Positions 24,891 to 36,723 of a stretch of DNA of 64,000 nt are shown here, piece after piece (position 1 is the first letter of the stretch; each line of letters begins with the position of its first letter). This DNA comes from Suillus spraguei (Eukaryota > Basidiomycota > Agaricomycetes > Boletales > Suillaceae): positions 1-64,000 of the forward strand of contig JABCPU010000320.1 in NCBI GenBank assembly GCA_016800925.1. The letters are read 5' to 3'. The notes under the pieces were generated by a model. The model saw only the letters and a program-made list of their open reading frames with translations. It was not told where the DNA came from and did not search any database. A program made the position numbers and the translations under genes.

Positions 24891-27099
24891 TTGCAATGTT
24901 CAACGTCAACTTCTCACCTTGACAACTCAAGTTTGCGAAGCTCTGCGTCAAATACACGCATGTATGATGGGACTTCACGTTTTGCAAAGAGCGTGTTTTT
25001 ATGGGGGGATACGCTCGTCCTATTCTTCGGTGCGAGTTGTTGAATGATTCTTTTGACGTTGACGCCTTTGACCATGATTTTCGGTCGGACGTTATGAGAG
25101 GGTTGTTCCGGAGGCATTGGTGAGCGTGATCTACGCTGATATTCGACTTCTAGTTCCTTCCTGACATCATCTGGCAGCGCATTGAAGACGTCCTTGTCGA
25201 CCTGAGAGAAAGAAGGGAGGTCCAATGTAGGTAATGGACGTGATGGACCGGCCTGATTCTGGAGTGGATCTTCTGGCAAAGGGGGTTCAGTGATGATCAT
25301 AGGCATTGGAATGGTGCCTTGTTCAGTGTTATCTTGTACATTCGTCTTGGAGCTTCTGGCTTGGAAGGGCAACTTCACTTGCCCAGGGTCGGTGGCGTCA
25401 GGTGGCGACGGCGTATCTAGCTTCTGTATCTGAATGCCTATTCCGCGCAACTCTTTCGGATCGAATCCCCAAGAACCCAGTAATGACCATGCGTGTTCGC
25501 CGATATCCTTTGGGTCGCTTGTAGCTCTACCGTTTGTGCTACTCAGCAGAGTTTGCTTGCTGAATGTCTCACAGATGCCGTGCCCCATGAACTAAACGGT
25601 GAACATTCATCAGCACCCAATTTAAATACAGCCCATCTTCCTGAATACCTTAGGTGGCTCAACAGGTGCACTTGGATCGCGTTTCATAATCTTCAAAGTC
25701 AAAGAACGTCCACACATGTTGATAGCATTCAATCTCCGGGAAACTTCTTCAGCATCTGGTGGATGAATGCCTTAGCTTGGTCGTCGTTCTCAAAACGTAT
25801 TCCATACTAGGTAAAGTCAGCAAGTACACAACCAAAACTACTTATCAGCAACTCATGTTGATATCACACTAGACAGACTTCCTCGGTTTGTCAGACTCGA
25901 GTTTTCGTTCATCAATGCCACGGATCGCATTGTACAAAGTTTCGCCAGTAGTCTTGCCAAGCGCATCGCACAGTGCGGTTTTACTTTTCTTAGCGAGTTC
26001 ACCGAGATTTGTGACTCCGAGTTTCTCGTTCGCTTTCTGGCGTGTGGAATGTCCGAAACCGTGGAGATCGTCGATATCTAACGGCGCGAGAACCTGTTCC
26101 ACATCTTCTGATTTTAAGTGAAATGATCCCGCAGGCTTGGCCTTGCGTGTCGCGATGCGAGCAAGTTGTATGTTCTCCGCGATGCCAATGCTGACTATAG
26201 CTTGTGTCAGTAAGTGATGTCGGACACATCAATGTGAAGAACCTTCGCAACCTGTTCCTCTGACCGTATTTGTTCTGCAAGGGACCTTGCCGGATCATCC
26301 ACGAATGCTAAGGAAGACGGTCGAATAGCGCACCGGGAAACACTCGTGGTGACCTCAATCAAAGCTTCGTCAACAGAGACAGCCTGGATATCATCCGCAT
26401 GACGCATCAAAATGGTGTAGAAACGCAACGACAGCTGTTTGTATCTGATCTTTTATTGGATAGAGTATAATGAATGGAAAGACAAATACATACTTCTCGA
26501 ACTCGTAGGGTATAGTCATAAGATCAGGGCACAACCTACGTCCCTGCTGAAGGTTGAAGAGAGCTATCACTCGTAGCTCAATACATGAAAGAAATACATG
26601 TGACATACCTCATTCCATTCTTGATCCCAAATGACCTGGCTTCGTAGCTTGAACTGGCTATTTCGCTTGTACTTGATGCACCCCCTGTGCTCCCTTGCGA
26701 GTGACAAACGACAACCGGTTTGCCTTGCAACTCAGGGTGACTCAGAAGGCCGACGGAAACGAAAAAGCAATCAAAGTCGCAGTGCATCATAACACGCTTC
26801 AAGCTCGGGGCTTTTTCCTTTCCTTTCCTTTTTGATGGAGACCTCGCGGCGAGGTGCGCCCCACTCATGTTGGTACCACCACTCTTAGCCATGTCCTGAG
26901 TGTCGCCTATAGACTCATGTATCGACCAATTTTCAACTTCTTCTTGGGCTTGTTGAACCAAGTTTTTCAGCTCAGCTTTCATTGTGGACAGGTAGTGCAG
27001 TCGTGAGTGTTTGTAAAAACCCTCTACAAAATCTGGTGCCACAGAGGTATGTGCAGCTCTCCATTCAGGATTAGCCATCACGTGCTCTGCTAGCGGGAG

Positions 27100-27105
<6 letters not shown>
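24891..27105 (-). pseudogene. REV1: REV1 translesion DNA polymerase/deoxycytidyl transferase, truncated at both ends
   Basis: The minus strand carries a Y-family polymerase: AHTSVAPDFVEGFYKHSRLH, HYLSTMKAELKNLVQQAQ, the palm motif MMHCDFDCFFVSVG (near 26,780), SSSYEARSFGIKNGM, RRLCPDLMTIPYEFEKY, ILMRHADDIQAVSVDEALIE (second catalytic acidic pair), little-finger exons, FMGHGICETFSKQTLLSS, and a C-terminal ubiquitin-binding motif (ALPDDVRKELEVEYQRR, near 25,190). Introns are kept. The N-terminal BRCT part is missing at 27,105, where SEC23 copy D starts on the other strand. The sequence ends at the donor after KLELSR, so the last C-terminal domain exon is missing. One base is lost between AFIH and PDAEEVSRRL near 25,745. 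It cannot be functional as it stands, though motifs are well preserved. Confidence 0.85.
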
Positions 27106-28680
<1,575 letters not shown>

Positions 28681-28689
28681 ATCTGTAAT

Positions 28690-29620
28690 ATAAACTGATT
28701 AATTTTCTATAGTGCGGGATGCATTTACAACCCTGTTGATGCCCTGGCAACAGAGCCTGCTCACGAGTTCCTTGACCTTGGGCGACCCATCAATGGTTGC
28801 GAGATGCGCATCGTCGACCCCACAAACAGTGCCACTCTGCGTCGCGACGGAGAGAGCGGCGAGCTCCAAGTTCGCAGGCCGATGGTCTTCGTACGGTACT
28901 ACAACAATGCCGAGGCTACGCCCTCCAGTTTCGTGGAGGGCGGTACTGTACCGGCAATGTTGGGATCATCAAGAATGGTGTCATGTGCCTTAGCGGTCGT
29001 ATCAAGGACACCGTCGTCATTCATGGTGTCTCGTATGGTATCCCTGAGCTTGAGACCCACCTACGGACAGCGGAGGGGGTCACACCCTCGTTCCTCGCTG
29101 CAGCTCCGGACTGTGCTCTTAGTCAGGAGACTGAAGAATTCATCATTTTCCACTCGCCAATGTTCGACCTCAATGGAGCAGACGTTTCCGCGAAGCTCTT
29201 TGCCACGCATCGGGCCACTCGTGATATCTGTGACAATGGTCACCCTGCCACTTCAGTTCATCGTTCCGATTCCTGTGAACCAGATGGAAAAGACGACTCT
29301 GGGTGAACTGCCTTGTGCGCGTCTGACGAGTCTGTTCAAGCAAGGCCCACTTGCGAAGCACATTGCCCGCTCTGATGAGCTTCTCAGCGAGGCACGTGGG
29401 GCTACGTTTGTCGCCCCGTCCAGCGAGACGGAGAAGGCGCTTGCCAAGATATATGCTGGCATCTTCAATCTCGCGGAAAGTGAGACGTTGGCGAGCGATA
29501 ACTTCTTCGAACTCGGCGGTACTTCTATGATGTCATCTGGTCAGCGCATCCGTTCTGCCCCGAAATGACTCTCACTAATACATATCATCTCCAGACTCAA
29601 GCGCGAAGGTAGCTCTATAA
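28690..29620 (+). pseudogene. NRPS-like adenylation plus carrier domain fragment
   Basis: After an acceptor at about 28,711 the plus strand reads CGAGCIYNPVDALATEPAHE, FLDLGRPINGCEMRIVDP, ESGELQVRRPMVFVRYYNNA, then in another frame YCTGNVGIIKNGVMCLSGRI, KDTVVIHGVSYGIPELETHL (late adenylation motifs: the TGD-like and GR-x-KD loops), then a further frame with VPIPVNQMEKTTLGELPCAR and a carrier domain whose phosphopantetheine site is SDNFFELGGTS (Ser conserved). One-base changes near 28,943 and 29,240 split it. The first part of the adenylation domain and everything after the carrier are gone. It probably came from an acyl-adenylating, NRPS-like or PKS-associated enzyme. It is joined to SEC23 copy D within an intron. 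Confidence 0.75.
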
Positions 29621-31199
29621 TCGTTCACTCTGACTACCACTCATGCCAGTGTTGAAACTTCTTATTGCAATGTAGTTTCCTATGTGGTTTTTGTATTGCC
29701 TTATTTGGCCCTGAGGATTTGTTTATATTTGCTTACTTCACCTTCAACCTTTCCTTCCATCTTCCGAAACATCCTATGTCTGAGCGTGGTTGCAATATGG
29801 ACGCCTCCCTGACAAGGGATGTGGGCTCTAGAGTCATCCAGATATATTTGCGCACCATGTGACCTTTTCCTGTCAAGGGAGGGTGTTCCAGCCAGACATG
29901 ACTGAGCAGGCAAGGCGGTTGTGGTCTCATGTATTCATTTATTTGTCTGACTATTTTTCGCAGGGAGACATTGTGCCATAATTCCTACTGAGATCATGGC
30001 AAACTTGTGTTTTGTCATGAATGATATGTTGTCTGGCCTTGCAAATGCCTCCCTGCCAGGTTGGTGCATGAACTGGAGCCATTCAGACATGTGTGTGCTG
30101 CCTTCACCTCTCCTGCCAAGGGGAGTTGGGCCTGGCTGACAAGCCACCCTGATATCCATCAACAGAACATGGCTTGGTGTAAGTCCTATGCTGAGTCTAG
30201 CCAGGCACTACATGGATGAACCTGGGTCATGCACTGCACTGGTGGTGAGCATTGTCTGGATCTGTGTTACATGCCCATTGGACTGATGTGTCATGATAGA
30301 TGCAACACATCCTCTGAACAAATGGCTAGTTCATTCTGAGCATGCTGTGTGGATGCTGGGGTACAAAGGCATTATAGTGATAAATACTAGTGTGGACAGA
30401 TGCTTCAAGGACCCTGAAGTGCTAATATGACACTTTGTCAGTAAGAGATTATTCTGATGGAAGATTCTTGGGATCAAGGTAACAGTTCAGTGCTCTGCCA
30501 CAGACTGAGTTGAAAAGAAAATGCAAACTTCAGAAAGACACTGTCAAGGATCCATGGCAGATCGGAATATACATCTTTGTCTTGCATTGGTTGGGGTTTT
30601 ATCAAATACACAATAGTGGTACTAAAGGTAACTTTTGAAACTCACTTAAACACTGGCTAACTCATTCAAACTCTTGGCTAGAGTATGACAGAACTTGTTT
30701 AAGACTAACAGAAATAAAGTTAAAACATGCTCAGCGCACATCGACACGAAGTTGGACATTCAAACACTTAGCATTTTCAAAGCATATATAGGCAGAGGAG
30801 TGAATTCCTGCCTAATACCAGCCACAGATGAAGTTGAACAGAGAATAAAACAAGCTTCTAAATGACTGCCATCTTCTACGAGAATTCATAGATGATGATC
30901 CACTGACAAGAGAAGTCCAAGTTCAACCAATCCCTGGTGAACTCAGGAGAGATGTGGGGCACACTTGCTGTCCAGTCGATCAGTGAATAGGCTATGCAAA
31001 TGATGCATGGAAGCTAGTCAATTGATCATGGAACCTCTTGCCAAAGATGAGAAGGAGTACCAGTAGATATGTTTGAGGAATATAGGGAGGTGGTTGAGAT
31101 TGTTTACAGCTGGTTTTCTGAAATAGTAAATAGAAATACCTACAACTTTGTGAAATTGTTCAGGCACTGTACTTTAAACTGAACACTTTAGCTGATCTC
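29621..31199. other. Long stretch without recognised genes
   Basis: A+T-rich, stop-dense in all frames. A loose motif CCTGnCAAGGG/CCTGnCAGG recurs at about 29,810, 29,875, 30,052 and 30,112. The sequence may be the decayed 3' half of the hAT element to the right, but no terminal repeats were found. Confidence 0.35.
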
Positions 31200-32560
31200 A
31201 TCTGTCAACTAGCTGATTAACATTAGCATGCGAACTACATTAGACAATGATACCTTCATGAAATAATCATAACATAAATATGTAGCAACCATTTTACCAT
31301 TTGTTCATGCAATCGCAAAATAAAGCAATGCATTTGTCCTGGTATTTTTGAGCCTCGGTCAGCAGCTGACATAATAAGAATCCTGAAAGCTATACCTATC
31401 AAGACCAAGAAAACTCCTTGGTTCCCACAAGCTTAGGGTGAATCACACTGAAAATATGTGAGTTGGTAACATTTGAATCCTGGACACTCCTAATTCAAAC
31501 TGTTGAGTTGCACTCAAGTCTTGGACAGGTTTGGCAAAGTAATACCAACTCAGGTTTTACAGTGAACCTGCTGACAAATGCATAGCGTACTTGCATCAGC
31601 TTTCTCAGTGAGGACTCCAAACACTTTGTCTTAAAATTCTAACCCTTCCAACTCCTTGGATATGTAAGTGCAGACATCGCGCTCTGTGAATGCTGGTGGA
31701 ATATCATTCATCAACATCTGTCAAATGTGCTGAACACCATCAAACTCATTTTTAATGTCATCAAACAGGCAAGAGGTAACAATGAAGCAGAAATGGCCTA
31801 GGAAGTCTGTGATTTTGGAAATATCCAGGGTTTGGATACTTGCCAAATAGAATGCAGAAAAAGGTCTCTCTGTGTCTGCACAATGACAACAGCGCATCAA
31901 TGTTCCAGACTGCCTCCATGCCTTGTGACCCCAATGTTGGCGGCATCAGGTACAATTAAGTGGATTATGATTGCGAACATCTTCAATGGATGGTGTTCAG
32001 CACTGACTGGGAGAGTTTCCCATTGAACTCACTGAATCAATATGAAATTTGCACGTGTTGCTTGCTCTGGAGTGACTGGGAGATCCACAAACCCAATGAG
32101 GTTCTTCCATTTCTGTGGAGTATTAGTCATAGTTGACAAAGGCTTGGATGAAGAAGAATCTGCATTTTGGATAGGTGGGAGTAGCAATGCTTGATTTCCG
32201 TTCTTTGAGGCAAGATAGTTATGGACTTCTGAACAAGCCTGGTCCAGGGCTGTAGGGCAAGCATTCTGGTCAAGAATATGTTTGAGGCGTCTGTCATTGC
32301 CACCTTCTATGTATGTCAAACAGTAGTTGCATTGATAAACATAGTGATTGGAGGCGCACATGTGGAAATAAGAGTTAGCTTGGTTCTGATTCGAGAGGAG
32401 TGTCCATACATCCCACTAGCGTCCCAATAACATTGTCGAATATCCTGAGTGGTTTGAGATATGGATCCAGGGAACTTTTGGCAGCGATGAGAAGAGCATG
32501 AGGTTTTGCTTGAGCAATGCATCAGACAAGGTGATAAGGGGGACGGACACAAGTCTAATG
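31200..32560 (-). pseudogene. Decayed hAT-type transposase with BED-like zinc finger
   Basis: The minus strand has YQCNYCLTYIEGGNDRRLKH (C-x2-C plus a later basic/His stretch, as in BED fingers) at about 32,335-32,270, then KNLIGFVDLPVTPEQATRAN (near 32,090), typical of the segment after the finger in basidiomycete hAT transposases. Further on, with stops, come MLMNDIPPAFTERDVCTYIS, KELEGLEF and KVFGVLTEKADAS, which resembles the catalytic-domain segment containing VTDNAS. Several frames and stops are needed, so it is long dead. Superfamily assignment is from these motifs only. Confidence 0.5.
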
Positions 32561-32719
32561 TACATCAAAACGAGTCAACGGCTGAGCATATGAGAGGGTC
32601 TAAAACAAATCATGATATTGGGCAACAGAAAAAAAGTACAACTAGGGTGAATTCAGAACCAACAAAGCCAAGTGGCACACGATGCAAGGACTGAGCCTGC
32701 AGAAACAAAGATGAAAGAA

Positions 32720-32985
32720 AGAAAAAATGAGAGCAGTGTTGAAAATAAAAGAAAAACAAAGGAGCACAGACTGGACTCTGAGCACCACCCCAACTAAAGC
32801 CAAGAGGGAAAGTGTAACATTGTCTGGCACCCAAAGAAGGTCGAAAGATTGAAGAAACATGAGAGCAGTGTTGAAAATAAAATAAACAAAGGAGCACAGA
32901 CTGGACTCTGAGCACGACCCCAACTAAATCCAAGAGGGGAAGCGTAACATTGTCCGGCACCCAAAGAAGGTCAAAAGATCAAACG
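32720..32985. repeat. Tandem duplication, unit about 130 bp
   Basis: ATGAGAGCAGTGTTGAAAAT recurs at about 32,728 and 32,858. Both are followed by GGAGCACAGACTGGACTCTG and a block ending GGCACCCAAAGAAGGTC. The two units differ by a few substitutions and a 5-bp indel. Confidence 0.75.
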
Positions 32986-33183
32986 GACTGCAGCTGAACA
33001 GGATGCCATTTAAAAAGAAAACCAGAAACCAGCAAAACAAAATGAATGGACAGACAAACAAACAAAAAGACAAAGAAGGCCAAAATCAGGACTTGAATGA
33101 AAAAAAAGAACAGGACGATGGCATGTGATGAATGAAAGATGGGATGACAGAAACTTAGGACAATGACTAATCAGGGACAGGAT
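32986..33183. other. A-rich spacer
   Basis: Purine-rich, no gene. Confidence 0.3.
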
Positions 33184-33189
33184 GGCTCT

Positions 33190-33491
33190 GTTCCCCTTGG
33201 CTCAGTGTTCCCTCGTGCCTTGTATATCCAAAAATAGAGAAGTGTTCCCTATTTCCCACACATGATGTTCCTCTGTTCCCCTTGGCCCAGTGTTCTCTCG
33301 TACCTTGTATAACCGTAAATAGAGAAGTGTTCCCTGTTTCCCACAGAGGATGTTCCTCTGTTCCCCTTGGCTCAGTGTTCCCTCTAACCTCATATAACCG
33401 AAAATAGACATGTGTTCCCTTTACTAACCAAATCAAGCTGTTCCCCCAGGGAACATCTATGCCCCCATAGATGTCTGACTCCAATAGGTAG
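33190..33491 (-). repeat. Left arm with three 85-bp tandem units
   Basis: GTTCCCCTTGGCYCAGTGTT starts at 33,190, 33,275 and 33,360, exactly 85 bp apart. Each unit has GTTCCCT spaced along it and a central TATA-like CTTGTATA/CTCATATAACC. The arm then continues CAAGCTGTTCCCCCAGGGAA to CCAATAGGTAG. Frames across it (e.g. RGTEEH repeats) are repeat translations. Confidence 0.8.
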
Positions 33492-33496
33492 ACTCA

Positions 33497-34009
33497 GATG
33501 TGGATGATGAAGACAAGCCAATGGCCATAGACAGTAAAACAAGATTATCCATAATGAGTAATGCAAGAGTGAAAAAGGGTGTTGTGGTGTCAGATGACGA
33601 GGATGAGGAAGTCACGAGCAAAGCACACAAAACAATTACTTGGTTGACTTTAGACTCTGAGAGGAGCCTTGCAGCAATGATGGATATTGATGATGGTCTG
33701 TTGTCACAGACTGTACCCAAAATTGCTAATCAGCCAGTAGATCAAGTTGTCAGGGCATCCCACTTGTCTTCGCATCACCCCGATGATGTGATGGACGATA
33801 CTGGTGACGAGGTTGACCAAACTGACCTTGACACTCTGATATCTAGCCTCAGTGAGGAAGAAGAAGAGGATATCAAGCCGCAGGCCAAGAGGAAATACAG
33901 GAAAGTTGTTCCTGTCGGGTGCAATGGTTTGAAGAAATGTCGTGTCTTGAAAAGTCGCACCACCAATGATGCCAAAGGCTACATGCATATGTTCACGATC
34001 CCCAAGTGA
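33497..34009 (+). pseudogene. DNA polymerase delta subunit 3 (POLD3/Cdc27-like) fragment
   Basis: POLD3 links polymerase delta to PCNA and the catalytic subunits. The 169-codon plus-strand frame is acidic and disordered, as in the C-terminal half of this family: ARVKKGVVVSDDEDEEVTSK, SLSEEEEEDIKPQAKRKYRK and the conserved late basic element RVLKSRTTNDAKGYM, which in homologues is followed by the end of the protein. Here it runs into MHMFTIPK and stops at 34,009. No N-terminal domain is present. Assignment rests on the acidic SDDEDE and KSRT…KGYM blocks. Confidence 0.55.
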
Positions 34010-34029
34010 TAAATATGCTATTCCTATTC

Positions 34030-34320
34030 TTATTGCGACAATTCAGCTTTGCGCTTCTGACTCACTTTGATGGCTGTACACACAGGACTTACTGGTCGAC
34101 CATTTCCCTATACCACCTTATATCGTCTGTGACCAGGGTGGCAGTCAAGCTCAGTTCCTGCTATCAAAGCTTAATCCGTCAATGACACATGTCAACATCA
34201 ATGTATGGCACTGCACAAGCCACAGGTGCTGGGCAGGTGATCTTCGCGGACAATGTCAGCTTGCAGGTTTTCATGGATCACCTGAAACGCTTGGTAAGGG
34301 TTTCTTTCTTACTAGTATCC
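34030..34320 (+). pseudogene. SEC23: SEC23 copy E, single-exon capture
   Basis: The sequence begins inside an intron (GCGACAATTCAGCTTTGCG, also in copies A and D). It covers the penultimate coding exon ([27 protein letters not shown]…, [31 protein letters not shown]) and ends 17 bp into the next intron at the right arm. The ADNVSLQ segment, deleted in copy D, is intact here, so E is not derived from D. One base is missing near 34,187, and the intron acceptor reads GG. Confidence 0.8.
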
Positions 34321-34492
34321 CTACCTATTGGAGTCAAACATATATGGGGGCATAGATGTTCCCTGGGGGAACAGCTTGACTTGGTTAGTAAAGGGAACAC
34401 ATGTCTATTTTCGGTTATATGAGGTTAGAGGGAACACTGAGCCAAGGGGAACAGAGGAACATCATCTGTGGGAAACAGGGAACACATTTCTA
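34321..34492 (+). repeat. Right inverted arm
   Basis: Inverted copy of the left arm: CTACCTATTGG, GGCATAGATGTTCCCTGGGG, one full 85-bp unit and 14 bp of a second, ending GGAACACATTTCTA before gypsy sequence starts. Confidence 0.75.
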
Positions 34493-35381
34493 AGATCCTT
34501 AAGCCGGCAGTGCCTACCACCAAAAGTACCCCACACTCAGCACCAGTACCTGCAACTTCTTCTTCATCTACCGATACCGCCAAAAGTACAGCGCCTCCAG
34601 CACCTGCGACTTCTTCTTTGTCTACCGATGCTGCCAACCAACCCGCGCCCCAATACAGGTACCAGCATCCACTAGAAGACAAGGACACTGATAGATGCAT
34701 CGTCGACCGTATTCTGCACTCTGACGTTACCATACCAGTCCGCGAACTAATCATGGTAGCACCGGAGATCCGCAAGAACCTCAAGGAAGCTACTACCAAC
34801 AAGCGAGTTAGCATTAACACCACGCTAGTCAATGGGTTAGGCATCATGCCTAGCGCTAGGGAACAGATGAAGTATTGGGAGCATTACTGTTCACGAGGTG
34901 CTGACGGACGAGTAGTTGCAGAGCATTTTGCGCCACTGCAGGCTATCATGGCCATTACCAAGGGCCAGGTCTTGACGTGCACGTTGGACCAGGGCGCTGA
35001 GTGTCTTGTCATGCCAGCGAGAGTTTGGTGTCACTGGGTTCCACACCATTGAGACCAGACCACAAGATTAACATGGAGTCAGCTAACATGTCTACCAACG
35101 AGATGCTAGGAGTCATCGAGAACTTACTGCTAGACTTTGGAACTAGCAAAATGCTGTTCCAGGTACAAGTTGTCGAGACCGCTAACTTTGATCTCTTGCT
35201 AGGAAAACCGTTCTACACGATGACAGCATGTAACACTGAGGACACACCAAGCGGTGAGCAGGACCTTACGCTCACTGACCCTAATAACGGCAAGGTCATA
35301 CACAGACCCATGCAGCCATGGGTAAAGAAATGTCAGGGTTGCACTAAGTGCCTGGCAACATCTACTGAGCAGGATTTTTAA
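34493..35381 (+). pseudogene. Gypsy I gag C-terminus and aspartic protease
   Basis: The frame runs through a Ser/Thr/Pro-rich linker, LEDKDTDRCIVDRILHSDVT, IPVRELIMVAPEIRKNLKEA, HFAPLQAIMAITKGQVLTCT and the active-site loop LDQGAECLVMP (D-Q-G where most proteases have D-S/T-G). Near 35,030 the frame shifts and continues with HKINMESANMSTNEMLGVIE, QVQVVETANFDLLLGKPFYT and SGEQDLTLTDPNNGKVIHR to 35,381. The protease is therefore split by a frameshift. Confidence 0.8.
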
Positions 35382-35849
35382 AGATTGATGAGCTGCACGT
35401 GGCGCGGGGAGACTCCCAAATGTTTCATTCTTCTTCTTCTTTCGTTTCTCAAGAACCAGTTACCGCTAAAGTTACTGCTAAAGTTACCACTACTGTACCG
35501 AATCCCACTGACTGTATACTGGCGCCCACTGCGCAACCACTGCTCTTCGGAGCACTACCACTGACGCATTGTCATCTCCCTTTAACTGCCCTCAGTTATC
35601 TGCTCATTATCACTACCTAACCTCTATGCATTCCTCCATTAACGCTGAGTCTACTGAAGCCTTCCACAGTGTTTATACCTATGATGAGACCACGCATTCC
35701 TACATCTACAAACCTGTAGGCAAGAAAGTTAACACCATCCGACTACCATGCTGCCAGAGTACCACATGCAATGGGAATTACTGCCAGACCCTTTGGCCGG
35801 TTTACCTGAGTTACCACCACACCCACCAGACTTTGTACCTGGCAAATGG
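35382..35849 (+). pseudogene. Gypsy I protease-RT linker
   Basis: Broken frames with EAFHSVYTYDETTHSYIYKP, LLPDPLAGLPELPPHPPDFV and PGKW. The last word is interrupted at 35,849 by LTR-alpha and resumes at 36,721 (WFTQERADALDLDPAK). Confidence 0.7.
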
Positions 35850-36719
35850 TGTAACAACATATTGGCGCTGGGCTTAAAACCCCATATTTTGACACTCGTC
35901 TCACATCTACAGGAGTTACCACTAGTCCATGGCCTTCTTACCCCTTTAGCAGTACCGGTGGCATCCCACGCTTACTGCACACCATACCAACTGCTGCACC
36001 ACGTTCCACAAACCAATGTCCTTCCATGTCCTTGCCACGTCTGCATAGCTCCATTTGGTGCGTAGTTTGTTTTCTGTTCCTTATCACTGATTCCACGGCA
36101 AGCATTATTACATGTTGCCTCATGTCGCAGCACCTCGCGCTATGTTTACTTATGCGGTTACTACACTCCAGCACTACTGATCTCACCTAGAGTATTCCGA
36201 GTACATACGAATTAGGATATAAGCACCGCATACCCCGCACGATACAGTACCTGATTTTACACCATTGCACGTACTATAGTCAGGATTATTGTCTAGCTCT
36301 GGATCAACCCAGTAGTGGACATAGTCTTTAAAGTTCCCTTATCGCTCGTTAATACATCATGCTCGTTCTCCGTTACCGCCAGCATACCGCTGGACTTTTG
36401 ATTGTTACTTTTGACTGAACTTCTCACGCTCTGCTACTTTACCGCTGAAAGTACTGCGGACTTCTTTACTGTTTCTTTGCACCGCTACGCATAACGCTAG
36501 TTCCGGCGGTATCATCGCTGACCGCAGCAACTTACTGCTGACTTGGATGCTCATTTCGCAAATAAGTTAGACTCAAACTTGACCATACTAAATAGGCATC
36601 CCCCTTTAGGGTTGAACGCTCTTGTTCTTACAAGTGAAGCAGACTAGATGGAGCGCAAGACTAACATACTAGTTTAGGCAGTGGTTTATCTAAAGCCCAA
36701 GCTAGGTTGTATCTTTACA
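35850..36719 (+). repeat. LTR-alpha, solo insertion in gypsy I
   Basis: An 870-bp insert begins TGTAACAACATATTG and ends GGTTGTATCTTTACA (TG...CA). It is flanked by ATGG (35,846-35,849) and GTGG (36,720-36,723), a 4-bp target duplication with one mismatch. Removing it rejoins PGKW with FTQERADALDLDP of the pol linker. An inverted copy lies at 62,621-64,000. ORFs inside have no recognised product. Confidence 0.8.
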
Positions 36720-36723
36720 GTGG

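Larger units (their letters stand above)
33184..34492. mobile_element. Small inverted-repeat element carrying POLD3 and SEC23 fragments
   Basis: Arms at about 33,320-33,491 and 34,321-34,492 are inverted copies of each other over about 170 bp, with only a few mismatches. The inner ends (CCAATAGGTAG / CTACCTATTGG) border an 830-bp interior made of two host-gene fragments. There is no transposase, so it would be non-autonomous. The left arm has two more 85-bp repeat units than the right. The right end abuts the 5'-truncated gypsy element I. A target duplication was not identified, so transposition by the arms is inferred. Confidence 0.6.

Noticed and set aside
32610..32960. 116-codon minus-strand Leu/Phe-rich frames
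   Set aside because: They translate the A-rich tandem duplication at 32,720-32,985.
33167..33484. 105-codon frame with repeated GTEEH
   Set aside because: It is the translation of the 85-bp arm repeats; the same frame appears in the right arm.
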